In this document: in pieces, positions 37,144 through 49,600 of the stretch | Numbering within the stretch: position 1 is the first letter of the stretch | How the letters are laid out: each line of letters starts with the position of its first letter | Assembly: GCF_029227915.1 (NCBI RefSeq) | Contig: NC_079886.1 | Coordinates: 1,116,001-1,180,000 of the forward strand | Source: Hydractinia symbiolongicarpus | Taxonomy: Eukaryota; Cnidaria; Hydrozoa; Anthoathecata; Hydractiniidae | DNA length: 64,000 nucleotides | Direction: 5' to 3' | Notes under the pieces: generated by a model | Database searches by the model: none | Told to the model about the DNA's origin: nothing | Seen by the model: only the letters and a program-made list of their open reading frames with translations | Translations under genes and position numbers: made by a program

Positions 37144-38925
37144 ACAGGGTACTTTCTTTGTATACATTCAACTCTACGGGCCGAGTACCGGATTTACGGG
37201 AAATCTGGGGTTTTCGTTTGCCGGCGATTAAACTTCTTTTATTCAGCGTCTTCTCAAAAATGAAAACATTTTTGAAAATTACAAGTCTCATGCTTTTTAG
37301 TGGTGAAAAAATAATTTAAAAAATCGTTCGGGAAATGAGTTTACTCCCTGGGTACTTTCTTTGTATAATTTTGACTATACGGGCCGAGTCCCGGATTTAG
37401 GGCAAATCGCGGGTTTTCGTTTGCCGGCGAATAAACTTCATTTATTTAGCGTCTCATCAAAAATAAAAACATTTTTAAAAACTACAAGTCTCATGCGTTT
37501 TAGTGGTGAAAAAATAATTTAAAAAATCGTTCGGGAAATGAGTTTACTCCCTGGGTACTTTCTTTGTATACATTCAACTCTACGGGCCGAGTACCGGATT
37601 TACGGGAAATCGCGGGTTTTCGTTTGCCGGCGATTAAACTTCTTTTATTCAGCGTCTTCTCAAAAATGAAAACATTTTTGAAAACTACAAGTCTCATGCG
37701 TTTTAGTGGTGAAAAAATAATTTAAAATATCGTTCGGGAAATGAGTTTACTCCCTGAGTACTTTCTTTGTGTACTTTTGACTACACGGGCCGAGTACGGG
37801 ATTTACGGGAAATCGCGGGTTTTCGTTTGCCGGCGATTAAACTTCTTTTATTCAGCGTCTCATCAAAAATGAAAACATTTTTGGAAACTACAAGTCTCAT
37901 GCGTTTTAGTGGTGAAAAAATAATTTACAAAATCGTTCGGGAATTGAGTTTACTCCCTGGGTACTCTCTTTGTATACTTCTGATTATACGGGTCGTGTCC
38001 GGGATTTACGGGAAATCGCGGGTTTTCGTTTGCCGGCGATTAAACTTGTTTTATTTGCGTCTCATCAAAAATGAAATTATTGTTGAAAACTACAAGTCTC
38101 ATGCAATTTAGTGGTGAAAAAATAATTTAAATTATCGTTCGGGAAATGAGTTTACTCCCTGAGTACTTTCTTTGTATACTTTTGACTATACGGGCCGAGT
38201 ACTGGATTTACGGGAAATCGCGGGTTTTCGTTTGCCGGCGATTAAACTTCTTTTATTCAGCGTCTTTTCAAAAATGAAAACATTTTTGAAAACTACAAGT
38301 CTCATGCGTTTTAGTGGTGAAAAAATAATTTAAAAAATCGTTCTGAAAATGAGTTTATTCACAGGGTACTTTCTTTGTATACATTCAACTCTACGGGCCG
38401 AGTACCGGATTTACGGGAAATCTCGGGTTTTCGTTTGCCGGCGATTAAACTTCTTTTATTCAGCGTCTTCTCAAAAATGAAAACATTTTTGAAAACTACA
38501 AGTCTCATGCTTTTTAGTGGTGAAAAAATAATTTAAAAAATCGTTCGGGAAATGAGTTTACTCCCTGGGTACTTTCTTTGTATAATTTTGACTATACGGG
38601 CCGAGTCCGGGATTTAGGGCAAATCGCGGGTTTTCGTTTGCCGGCGAATAAACTTCATTTATTTAGCGTCTCATCAAAAATAAAAACATTTTTAAAAACT
38701 ACAAGTCTCATGCGTTTTAGTGGTGAAAAAATAATTTAAAAAATCGTTCGGGAAATGAGTTTACTCCCTGGGTACTTTCTTTGTATACATTCAACTCTAC
38801 GGGCCGAGTACCGGATTTACGGGAAATCGCGGGTTTTCGTTTGCCGGCGATTAAACTTCTTTTATTCAGCGTCTTCTCAAAAATGAAAACATTTTTAAAA
38901 ACTACAAGTCTCATGCGTTTTAGTG
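37030..38925 (+). repeat. Segment repeated at a 6-monomer offset (1217 bp)
   Basis: The pair of 'actctacggg' monomers at 37171 and 37577 recurs at 38388 and 38794. Both pairs enclose a class c monomer ('tttagggcaaatcg') and one with 'catgctttttagtgg'. The shared parts are about 37030-37700 and 38250-38925. Between them the first copy continues with a distinctive 'ttgtgtacttttgactacac' monomer. The sequence between the segments is not itself repeated. Confidence 0.7.
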
Positions 38926-41284
38926 GTGAAAAATTAATTTAAAAAATCGTTCGGGAAATGAGTTTACTCCCTGGGTACTTTCTTTGTATAATTGTGACTA
39001 TACGGGCCGAGTCCGGGATTTAGGGCAAATCGCGGGTTTTCGTTTGCCGGCGAATAAACTTCATTTATTTAGCGTCTCATCAAAAATAAAAACATTTTTA
39101 AAAACTACAAGGCTCATGCGTTTTAGTGGTGAAAAAATAATTTAAAAAATCGTTCGGGAAATGAGTTTACTCCCTGGGTACTTTCTTTGTATACTTTTGA
39201 CTATACGGGCCGAGTCCGGGATTTGCAGGAAATCGCAGGTTTTCGTTTGCCGGCGATTAAACTTCTTTTATTCAGCGTCTTCTCAAAAATGAAAACATTT
39301 TTGAAAACTACAAGTCTCATGCGTTTTAGTGGTGAAAAAATAATTTAAAAAATCGTTCGAGAAATGAGTTTACTCCCTGGGTACTTTCTTTATATACTTT
39401 TGACTATACGGGCCGAGTACCGGATTTACGGAAATTCGCGGGTTTTCGTTTGCCGCCGATTAAACTTCTTTTATTCAGCGTCTTATCAAAAATGAAAACA
39501 TTTTTGAAAACTCCAAGTGTCATGCGTTTTAGTGGTGAAAAAATATTTTAAAAAATCGTTCGGGAATTGAGTTTACTCCCTGGGTACTTTCTTTGTATAA
39601 TTTTGACTATACGGGCCGAGTCCGGGATTTAGGGGAAATCGCGGGTTTTCGTTTGCCGGCGAATAAACTTCATTTATTTAGCGTCTCATCAAAAATAAAA
39701 ACATTTTTAAAAACTACAAGTCTCATGCGTTTTAGTGGTGAAAAAATAATTTAAAAAATCGTTCGGGAAATGAGTTTACTCCCTGGGTACTTTCTTTGTA
39801 TACTTTTGACTATACGGGCCGAGTCCGGGATTTGCGGGAAATCGCAGGTTTTCGTTTGCCGGCGATTAAACTTCTTTTGTTTAGCGTTTCATCAAAAATG
39901 AAAACATTTTTGAAAACTACAAGTCTCATGCGTTTTAGTGGTGAAAAAATAATTTAAAAAATCGTTCTGAAAATGAGTTTATTCACAGGGTACTTTCTTT
40001 GTATACATTCAACTCTACGGGCCGAGTACCGGATTTACGGGAAATCGCGGGTTTTCGTTTGCCGGCGATTAAACTTCTTTTATTCAGCGTCTTCTCAAAA
40101 ATGAAAACATTTTTGAAAACTACAAGTCTCATGCGTTTTAGTGGTGAAAAAATAATTTCAAAAATCGTTCGGGAAATGAGTTTACTCCCTGGGTACTTTC
40201 TTTATATTCTTTTGACTATACGGGCCGAGTACCGGATTTACGGAAAATCGCGGGTTTTCGTTTGCCGCCGATTAAACTTCTTTTATTCAGCGTCTTATCA
40301 AAAATGAAAACATTTTTAAAAACTACAAGTCTCATGCGTTTTTGTGGTGAAAAAATAATTTAAAAAATCGTTCGGGAAATGAGTTTACTCCCTGGGTACT
40401 TTCTTTGTATACTTTTGACTATACGGGCCGAGTCCGGGATTTGCGGGAAATCGCAGGTTTTCGTTTGCCGGCGATTAAACTTCTTTTATTTAGCGTTTCA
40501 TCAAAAATGATAACATTTTTGAAAACTACAAGTGTTATGCGTTTTAGTGGTGAAAAAATAATTTAAAAAATCGTTCGGGAAATGAATTTACTCCCTGGGT
40601 ACTTTCTTTGTATAATTTTGACTATACGGGTTGAGTCCGGGATTTAGGGGAAATCGCGGGTTTTCGTTTGCCGGCGAATAAACTTCATTTATTTAGCGTC
40701 TCATCAAAAATGAAAACATTTTTAAAAACTACAAGTCTCATGCGTTTTAGTGGTGAAAAAAGAATTTAAAAAATCGTTCGGGAAATGAGTTTACTTCCTG
40801 GGTACTTTTTTTGTATACTTTTGACTATACGGGCAGAGTCCGGGATTTACGGGAAATCGCGGGTTTTCGTTTGCCGGCGATTAAACTTCTTTTATTCAGC
40901 GTCTCATCAAAAATGAAAACATTTTTGGAAACTACAAGTCTCATGCGTTTTAGTGGTGAAAAAATAATTTAAAAAATCGTTCGGGAAATGAGTTTACTCC
41001 CTGGGTACTCTCTTTGTATACTTTTGATTATACGGGTCGTGTACGGGATTTACGGGAAATCGCAGGTTTTCGTTTTGCCGGCGATTAAACTTGTTTTATT
41101 TGCGTCTCATCAAAAATGAAAATATTGTTGAAAACTACAAGTCTCATTCGTTTTAGTGGTGAAAAAATAATTTAAAAAATCGTTCGGGAAATGAGTTTAC
41201 TCCCTGAGTACTTTCTTTGTATACTTTTGACTATACGGGCCGAGTACGGGATTTACGGGAAATCGCGGGTTTTCGTTTGTCGGC

Positions 41285-42502
41285 GATTAAACTTCTTTTA
41301 CTCAGCGTCTTCTCAAAAATGAAAACATTTTTGAAAACGTCAAGTCTTATGCGTTTTAGTGGTGAAAAAATAATTTAAAAAATCGTTCGGGAAATGAGTT
41401 TACTCCCTGGGTACTTTCTTTGTATAGTTTTGACCATACGGGCCGAGTCCGGGATTTACGGGAAATCGCGGGTTTTCCTTTGCCGGCGATTAAACTTCTT
41501 TTATTTAGCGTTTCATCAAAAATGAAAACATTTTTGAAAACTACAAGTGTCATGCGTTTTAGTGGTGAAAAAATAATTTAAAAAATCGTTCGGGAATTGA
41601 GTTTACTCCCTGGGTACTTTCTTTGTATAATTTTGACTATACGGGCCGAGCCCGGGATTTAGGGGAAATCGCGGGTTTTCGTTTGCCGGCGAATAAACTT
41701 CATTTATTTAGCGTCTTATCAAAAATAAAAACATTTTTAAAAACTACAAGTCTCATGCGTTTTAGTGGTGAAAAAATAATTTAAAAAATCGTTCGGGAAA
41801 TGAGTTTACTCCCTGGGTACTTTCTTTGTATACTTTTGACTATACGGGCCGAGTCCGGGATTTGCGGGAAATCGTAGGTTTTCGTTTGCCGGCGATTAAA
41901 CTTCTTTTACTCAGCGTCTTCTCAAAAATGAAAATATTTTTGAAAACGTCAAGTCTTATGCGTTTTAGTGGTGAAAAAATAATTTAAAAAATCGTTCGGG
42001 AAATGAGTTTACTCCCTGGGTACTTTCTTTGTATAGTTTTGACCATACGGGCCGAGTCCGGGATTTACGGGAAATCGCGGGTTTTCCTTTGCCGGCGATT
42101 AAACTTCTTTTATTTAGCGTTTCATCAAAAATGAAAACATTTTTGAAAACTACAAGTGTCATGCGTTTTAGTGGTGAAAAAATAATTTAAAAAATCGTTC
42201 GGGAATTGAGTTTACTCCCTGGGTACTTTCTTTGTATAATTTTGACTATACGGGCCGAGTCCGGGATTTAGGGGAAATCGCGGGTTTTCGTTTGCCGGCG
42301 AATAAACTTCATTTATTTAGCGTCTCATCAAAAATAAAAACATTTTTAAAAACTACAAGTCTCATGCGTTTTAGTGGTGAAAAAATAATTTAAAAAATCG
42401 TTCGGGAAATGAGTTTACTCCCTGGGTACTTTCTTTGTATACTTTTGACTATACGGGCCGAGTCCGGGATTTGCGGGAAATCGCAGGTTTTCGTTTGCCG
42501 GC
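41285..42502 (+). repeat. 3-monomer tandem duplication (2 x 609 bp)
   Basis: 'ctcagcgtcttctc' (41301 and 41910), 'caagtcttat' (41341 and 41950) and the 'gaccatacggg' monomer (41406 and 42015) are 609 bp apart, as expected for 3x203. Upstream of 41.29 kb the copies part ('tttgtcggcg' against 'tttgccggcg'). Confidence 0.82.
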
Positions 42503-44044
42503 GATTAAACTTCTTTTATTTAGCGTTTCATCAAAAATGAAAACATTTTTGAAAACTACAAGTGTTATGCGTTTTAGTGGTGAAAAAATAATTTAAAAAA
42601 TCGTTCGGGAAATGAATTTACTCCCTGGGTACTTTCTTTGTATAATTTTGACTATACGGGCCGAGTCCGGGATTTAGGGGAAATCGCGGGTTTTCGTTTG
42701 CCGGCGAATAAACTTCATTTATTTAGCGTCTCATCAAAAATGAAAACATTTTTAAAAACTACAAGTCTCATGCGTTTTAGTGGTGACAAAAGAATTTAAA
42801 AAATCGTTCGGGAAATGAGTTTACTTCCTGGGTACTTTTTTTGTATACTTTTGACTATACGGGCAGAGTCCGGGATTTACGGGAAATCGCGGGTTTTCGT
42901 TTGCCGGCGATTAAACTTCTTTTATTCAGCGTCTCATCAAAAATGAAAACATTTTTGGAAACTACAAGTCTCATGCGTTTTAGTGGTGAAAAAATAATTT
43001 AAAAAATCGTTCGGGAAATGAGTTTACTCCCTGGGTACTCTCTTTGTATACTTTTGATTATACGGGTCGTGTCCGGGATTTACGGGAAATCGCGGGTTTT
43101 CGTTTTGCCGGCGATTAAACTTGTTTTATTTGCGTCTCATCAAAAATAAAAACATTTTTAAAAACTACAAGTCTCATGCGTTTTAGTGGTGAAAAAATAA
43201 TTTAAAAAATCGTTCGGGAAATGAGTTTACTCCCTGGGTACTTTCTTTGTATACTTTTGACTATACGGGCCGAGTCCGGGATTTGCGGGAAATCGCAGGT
43301 TTTCGTTTGCCGGCGATTAAACTTCTTTTATTTAGCGTTTCATCAAAAATGAAAACATTTTTGAAAACTACAAGTGTTATGCGTTTTAGTGGTGAAAAAA
43401 TAATTTAAAAAATCGTTCGGGAAATGAATTTACTCCCTGGGTACTTTCTTTGTATAATTTTGACTATACGGGCCGAGTCCGGGATTTAGGGGAAATCGCG
43501 GGTTTTCGTTTGCCGGCGAATAAACTTCATTTATTTAGCGTCTCATCAAAAATGAAAACATTTTTAAAAACTACAAGTCTCATGCGTTTTAGTGGTGAAA
43601 AAAGAATTTAAAAAATCGTTCGGGAAATGAGTTTACTTCCTGGGTACTTTTTTTGTATACTTTTGACTATACGGGCAGAGTCCGGGATTTACGGGAAATC
43701 GCGGGTTTTCGTTTGCCGGCGATTAAACTTCTTTTATTCAGCGTCTCATCAAAAATAAAAACATTTTTGGAAACTACAAGTCTCATGCGTTTTAGTGGTG
43801 AAAAAATAATTTAAAAAATCGTTCGGGAAATGAGTTTACTCCCTGGGTACTCTCTTTGTATACTTTTGATTATACGGGTCGTGTCCGGGATTTACGGGAA
43901 ATCGCGGGTTTTCGTTTTGCCGGCGATTAAACTTGTTTTATTTGCGTCTCATCAAAAATGAAAATATTGTTGAAAACTACAAGTCTCATGCGTTTTAAAG
44001 GTGAAAAAATAATTTAAAATATCGTTCGAGAAATGAGTTTACTC
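42421..44044 (+). repeat. 4-monomer tandem duplication (2 x 812 bp)
   Basis: Copies are 42421-43232 and 43233-44044. Order: 'gatttgcggg' monomer, class c with 'aaaagaattt', 'gggcagagtcc' monomer, class d. 'gggcagagtc' at 42861 and 43673 confirms the 812-bp offset. A related 'gggcagagtc' monomer at 40831 lies exactly 2030 bp (10 monomers) upstream of 42861. Confidence 0.82.
43030..43232 (+). repeat. Chimeric monomer marking the 4-mer duplication joint
   Basis: It begins as class d ('gggtcgtgtccggg', 'cttgttttatttgcg') but after 'gtctcatcaaaaat' switches to the class c tail 'aaaaacatttttaaaaac'. The second copy (43842-44044) keeps the normal class d tail 'aaaatattgttg'. The switch lies in a stretch shared by both parents, as expected for unequal homologous exchange. 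Confidence 0.72.
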
Positions 44045-44652
44045 CCTGAGTACTTTCTTTGTATACTTTTGACTATACGGGCCGAGTACGGGATTTACGG
44101 GAAATCGCGGGTTTTCGTTTGTCGGCGATTAAACTTCTTTTATTCAGCGTCTTCTCAAAAATGAAAACATTTTTGAAAACGTCAAGTCTCATGCGTTTTA
44201 GTGGTGAAAAAATAATTTAAAAAATCGTTCGGGAAATGAGTTTACTCCCTGGGTACTTTCTTTGTATAGTTTTGACAATACGGGCCGAGTCCGGGATTTA
44301 CGGGAAATCGCGGGTTTTCCTTTGCCGGCGATTAAACTTCTTTTATTTAGCGTTTTATCAAAAATGAAAACATTTTTGAAAACTGCAAGTCTCATGCGTT
44401 TTAGTGGTGAAAAAATAATTTAAAAAATCGTTTGGGAAATGAATTTACTCCCTGGGTACTTTCTTTGTATAATTTTGACTATACGGGCCGAGTCCGGGAT
44501 TTAGGGGAAATCGCAGGTTTTCGTTTGCCGGCGAATAAACTTCATTTATTTAGCGTCTCATCAAAAATGAAAACATTTTTGAAAACTACAAGTCTCATGC
44601 GTTTTAGTGGTGAAAAAATAATTTGAAAAATCGTTCGGGAAATCAGTTTACT

Positions 44653-45056
44653 CCCTGGGTACTATCTTTTATACATTCGACTATACGGGCCAAGTTCGGG
44701 ATTTACAGGAAATCCCGGGTTTTCGTTTGCCAGCGATTAAACTTCTCTTATTCAGCGTCTCATCTAAAATGAAAACATTTTTGAAAACTACAAGTCTCAT
44801 TCGTTCTAGTGGTGCAGAAATAATTTGAAAAATCGTTCGGGAAATCAGTTTACTCCCTGGGTACTATCTTTTATACATTCGACTATACGGGCCAAGTTTG
44901 GGATTTACAGGAAATCCCGGGTTTTCGTTTGCCAGCGATTAAACTTCTCTTATTCAGCGTCTCATCTAAAATGAAAACATTTTTGAAAACTACAAGTCTC
45001 ATGCGTTTTAGTGGTGAAAAAATAATTTAAAAAATCGTTCGGGAAATGAGTTTATT
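44653..45056 (+). repeat. Two tandem class f monomers at the start of block E
   Basis: Two successive f monomers (anchor 'ctccctgggtactatc' at 44651 and 44853, 202 bp apart) share 'cccgggttttcg', 'gccagcg', 'cttctcttattcagcg' and 'catctaaaatg'. They differ at 'aagttcggg' against 'aagtttggg' and in the tail: 'ctcattcgttctag' with 'gtgcagaaat' in the first, and the canonical 'catgcgttttag' in the second. This is the first appearance of class f. Confidence 0.78.
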
Positions 45057-45370
45057 CCCTTGGTACTCTCTTTGTATACTTTTGATTATACGGGTCGTGT
45101 CCGGGATTTACGGGAAATCGCGGGTTTTCGTTTGCCGGCGATTAAACTTGTTTTATTTAGCGTCTCATCAAAAATGAAAATATTGTTGAAAACTACAAGT
45201 CTCATGCGTTTTAGTGGTGAAAAAATAATTTAAAAAATCGTTCTGAAAATGAGTTTATTCACAGGGTACTTTCTTTGTATACATTCAAATATACGGGCCG
45301 AGCCAGGGATTTACGGGAAAAGCGGGTTTTCGGTTGTCGGCGATTAAACTGCCTTCATTCGGCGTCTCAT

Positions 45371-45390
45371 CAAAAATGTAAACATTTTTG
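45371..45390. repeat. Extended inverted repeat of class e monomers (9-bp arms, 2-bp spacer)
   Basis: In class e monomers the A after CAAAAATG is T. This gives CAAAAATGT (45371-45379) and ACATTTTTG (45382-45390) around a two-base AA spacer. One substitution lengthens the arm by one pair compared with the canonical element. The version recurs in most e monomers to the end of the window. From about 59.7 kb a subset has one fewer A ('tcaaaatgtaaac'), which shortens the left arm. Confidence 0.75.
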
Positions 45391-46678
45391 AATACTACAA
45401 GTCTCATTCGTTCCAGTGGTGGAGAAATAATTTGAAAAATCGTTCGGGAAATCAGTTTACTCCCTGGGTACTTTCTTTTATACATTCGACTATACGGGCC
45501 AAGTTCGGGATTTACAGGAAATCCCGGGTTTTCGTTTGCCAGCGATTAAACTTCTTTTATTCAGCGTCTCATCAAAAATAAAAACATTTTTGAAAACTAC
45601 AAGTCTCATGCGTTTTAGTGGTGAAAAAATAATTTAAAAAATCGTTCTGAAAATGAGTTTATTCACAGGGTACTTTCTTTGTATACATTCAACTATACGG
45701 GCCGAGTACTGGATTTACGGGAAATCGCGGGTTTTCGTTTGCCGGCGATTACACTTCTTTTATTCAGCGTCTTCTCAAAAATGAAAACATTTTTGAAAAC
45801 TACAAGTCTCATGCGTTTTAGTGGTGAAAAAATAATTTAAAAAATCGTTCGGGAAATGAGTTTACTCCCTGGGTACTTTCTTTGTATACTTTTGACTATA
45901 CAGGCCGAGTCCGGGATTTGCGGGAAATCGCAGGTTTTCGTTTGCCGGCGATTAAACTTCTTTTATTCAGCGTCTCATCAAAAATGAAAACATTTTTGAA
46001 AACTACAAGTGTCATGCGTTTTAGTGGTGAAAAAATAATTTAAAATATCGTTCGGGAAATGAGTTTACTCCCTGAGTACTTTCTTTGTATACTTTTGACT
46101 ATACGGGCCGAGTACGGGATTTACGGGAAATCGCGGGTTTTCGTTTGCCGGCGATTAAACTTCTTTTTTTCAGCGTCTTCTCAAAAATGAAAACATTTTT
46201 GAAAACTACAAGTCTCATGCGTTTTAGTGGTGAAAAAATAATTTAAAAAATCGTTCTGAAAATGAGTTTATTCACAGGGTACTTTCTTTGTATACATTCA
46301 AATATACGGGCCGAGCCAAGGATTTACGGGAAAAGCGGGTTTTCGGTTGTCGGCGATTAAACTGCCTTCATTCGGCGTCTCATCAAAAATGTAAACATTT
46401 TTAAATACTACAAGTCTCATTCGTTCTAGTGGTGCAGAAATAATTTGAAAAATCGTTCGGGAAATGAGTTTACTCCCTGGGTACTTTCTTTGTATACTTT
46501 TGACTATACGGGCCGAGTACGGGATTTACGGGAAATCGCGGGTTTTCGTTTGCCGGCGATTAAACTTCTTTTATTTAGCGTCTTATCAAAAATAAAAACA
46601 TTTTTGAAAACTACAAGTCTCATGCGTTTTAGTGGTGAAAAAATAATTTAAAAAATCGTTCTGAAAATGAGTTTATTC

Positions 46679-49600
46679 ACAGGGTACTTTCTTTGTATAC
46701 ATTCAAATATACGGGCCGAGCCAGGGATTTACGGAAAAAGCGGGTTTTCGGTTGTCAGCGATTAAACTGCCTTCATTCGGCGTCTCATCAAAAATGTAAA
46801 CATTTTTGAATACTACAAGTCTCATTCGTTCTAGTGGTGCAGAAATAATTTGAAAAATCGTTCGGGAAATCAGTTTACTCCCTGGGTACTATCTTTTATA
46901 CATTCGACTATACGGGCCAAGTTCGGGATTTACAGGAAATCCCGGGTTTTCGTTTGCCAGCAATTAAACTTGTTTTATTTAGCGTCTCATCAAAAATGAA
47001 AATATTGTTTAAAACTACAAGTCTCATGCGTTTTAGTGGTGAAAAAATAATTTAAAAAATCGTTCGGGAAATGAGTTTATTCCCTGGGTACTCTCTTTGT
47101 ATACTTTTGATTATACGGGTCGTGTCCGGGATTTACGGGAAATCGCGGGTTTTCGTTTGCCGGCGATTAAACTTGTTTTATTTAGCGTCTCATCAAAAAT
47201 GAAAATATTGTTTAAAACTACAAGTCTCATGCGTTTTAGTGGTGAAAAAATAATTTAAAAAATCGTTCTGAAAATGAGTTTATTCACAGGGTACTTTCTT
47301 TGTATACATTCAAATATACGGGCCGAGCCAGGGATTTACGGGAAAAGCAGGTTTTCGTTTGCCGGCGATTAAACTTCTTTTATTCAGCGTCTCATCAAAA
47401 ATGAAAACATTTTTGAAAACTACAAGTGTCATGCGTTTTAGTGGTGAAAAAATAATTTAAAATATCGTTCGGGAAATGAGTTTACTCCCTGAGTACTTTC
47501 TTTGTATACTTTTGACTATACGGGCCGAGTACGGGATTTACGGGAAATCGCGGGTTTTCGTTTGCCGGCGATTAAACTTCTTTTTTTCAGCGTCTTCTCA
47601 AAAATGAAAACATTTTTGAAAACTACAAGTCTCATGCGTTTTAGTGGTGAAAAAATAATTTAAATAATCGTTCTGAAAATGAGTTTATTCACAGGGTACT
47701 TTCTTTGTATACATTCAAATATACGGGCCGAGCCAGGGATTTACGGGAAAAGCGGGTTTTCGGTTGTCGGCGATTAAACTGCCTTCATTCGGCGTCTCAT
47801 CAAAAATGTAAACATTTTTGAATACTACAAGTCTCATTCGTTCTAGTGGTGCAGAAATAATTTGAAAAATCGTTCGGGAAATGAGTTTACTCCCTGGGTA
47901 CTTTCTTTGTATACTTTTGACTATACGGGCCGAGTACGGGATTTACGGGAAATCGCGGGTTTTCGTTTGCCGGCGATTAAACTTCTTTTATTTAGCGTCT
48001 CATCAAAAATAAAAACATTTTTGAAAACTACAAGTCTCATGCGTTTTAGTGGTGAAAAAATAATTTAAAAAATCGTTCTGAAAATGAGTTTATTCACAGG
48101 GTACTTTCTTTGTATACATTCAACTATACGGGCCGAGCCAGGGATTTACGGAAAAAGCGGGTTTTCGGTTGTCAGCGATTAAACTGCCTTCATTCGGCGT
48201 CTCATCAAAAATGTAAACATTTTTGAATACTACAAGTCTCATTCGTTCTAGTGGTGCAGAAATAATTTGAAAAATCGTTCGGGAAATCAGTTTACTCCCT
48301 GGGTACTTTCTTTTATACATTCGACTATACGGGCCAAGTTCGGGATTTACAGGAAATCCCGGGTTTTCCTTTGCCAGCGATTAACTTCTTTTATTCAGCG
48401 TCTCATCAAAAATGAAAACATTTTTGAAAACTACAAGTCTCGTGCGTTTTAGTGGTGAAAAGATAATTTAAAAAATCGTTCGGGGAATGAGTTTACTCCC
48501 TGGGTACTTTCTTTGTATACTTTTGATTATACGGGTCGTTTCCGGGATTTACGGGAAATCGCGGGTTTTCGTTTGCCGGCAATTAAACTTGTTTTATTTA
48601 GCGTCTCATCAAAAATGAAAATATTGTTTAAAACTACAAGTCTCATGCGTTTTAGTGGTGAAAAAATAATTTAAAAAATCGTTCTGAAAATGAGTTTATT
48701 CACAGGGTACTTTCTTTGTATATATTCAAATATACGGGCCGAGCCAGGGATTTACGGAAAAAGCGGGTTTTCGGTTGTCAGCGATTAAACTGCCTTCATT
48801 CGGCGTCTCATCAAAAATGTAAACATTTTTGAATACTACAAGTCTCATTCGTTCTAGTGGTGCAGAAATAATTTGAAAAATCGTTCGGGAAATCAGTTTA
48901 CTCCCTGGGTACTATCTTTTATACATTCGACTATACGGGCCAAGTTCGGGATTTACAGGAAATCCCGAGTTTTCGTTTGCCAGCGATTAAACTTGTTTTA
49001 TTTAGCGTCTCATCAAAAATGAAAATATTGTTTAAAACTACAAGTCTCATGCGTTTTAGTGGTGAAAAAATAATTTAAAAAATCGTTCGGGAAATGAGTT
49101 TATTCCCTGGGTACTCTCTTTGTATACTTTTGATTATACGGGTCGTGTCCGGGATTTACGGGAAATCGCGGGTTTTCGTTTGCCGGCGATTAAACTTGTT
49201 TTATTTAGCGTCTCATCAAAAATGAAAATATTGTTTAAAACTACAAGTCTCATGCGTTTTAGTGGTGAAAAAATAATTTAAAAAATCGTTCTGAAAATGA
49301 GTTTATTCACAGGGTACTTTCTTTGTATACATTCAAATATACGGGCCGAGCCAGGGATTTACGGGAAAAGCAGGTTTTCGTTTGCCGGCGATTAAACTTC
49401 TTTTATTCAGCGTCTCATCAAAAATGAAAACATTTTTGAAAACTACAAGTGTCATGCGTTTTAGTGGTGAAAAAATAATTTAAAATATCGTTCGGGAAAT
49501 GAGTTTACTCCCTGAGTACTTTCTTTGTATACTTTTGACTATACGGGCCGAGTACGGGATTTACGGGAAATCGCGGGTTTTCGTTTGCCGGCGATTAAAC

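Larger units (their letters stand above)
36530..44630 (+). repeat. Block B': second copy of family B
   Basis: About 40 monomers of the same classes as block B: class d (36.54, 40.99, 43.03, 43.84 kb), class c, 'gatttgcggg' and 'gaccatacggg' monomers. It is distinguished by 'cattcaactctacggg' monomers (37171, 37577, 38388, 38794, about 40010), which I did not see in block B, where the equivalent reads 'caactatacggg'. It is about half as long as block B. The right edge is the first appearance of class f at about 44.63 kb. Confidence 0.75.

Noticed and set aside
37767-38111. Longest open frame in the window (114 codons)
   Set aside because: Same monomer frame as the others, extended because the usual stop in 'aatttaaaaaa' reads 'aatttacaaaa' here. 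It is satellite sequence throughout.
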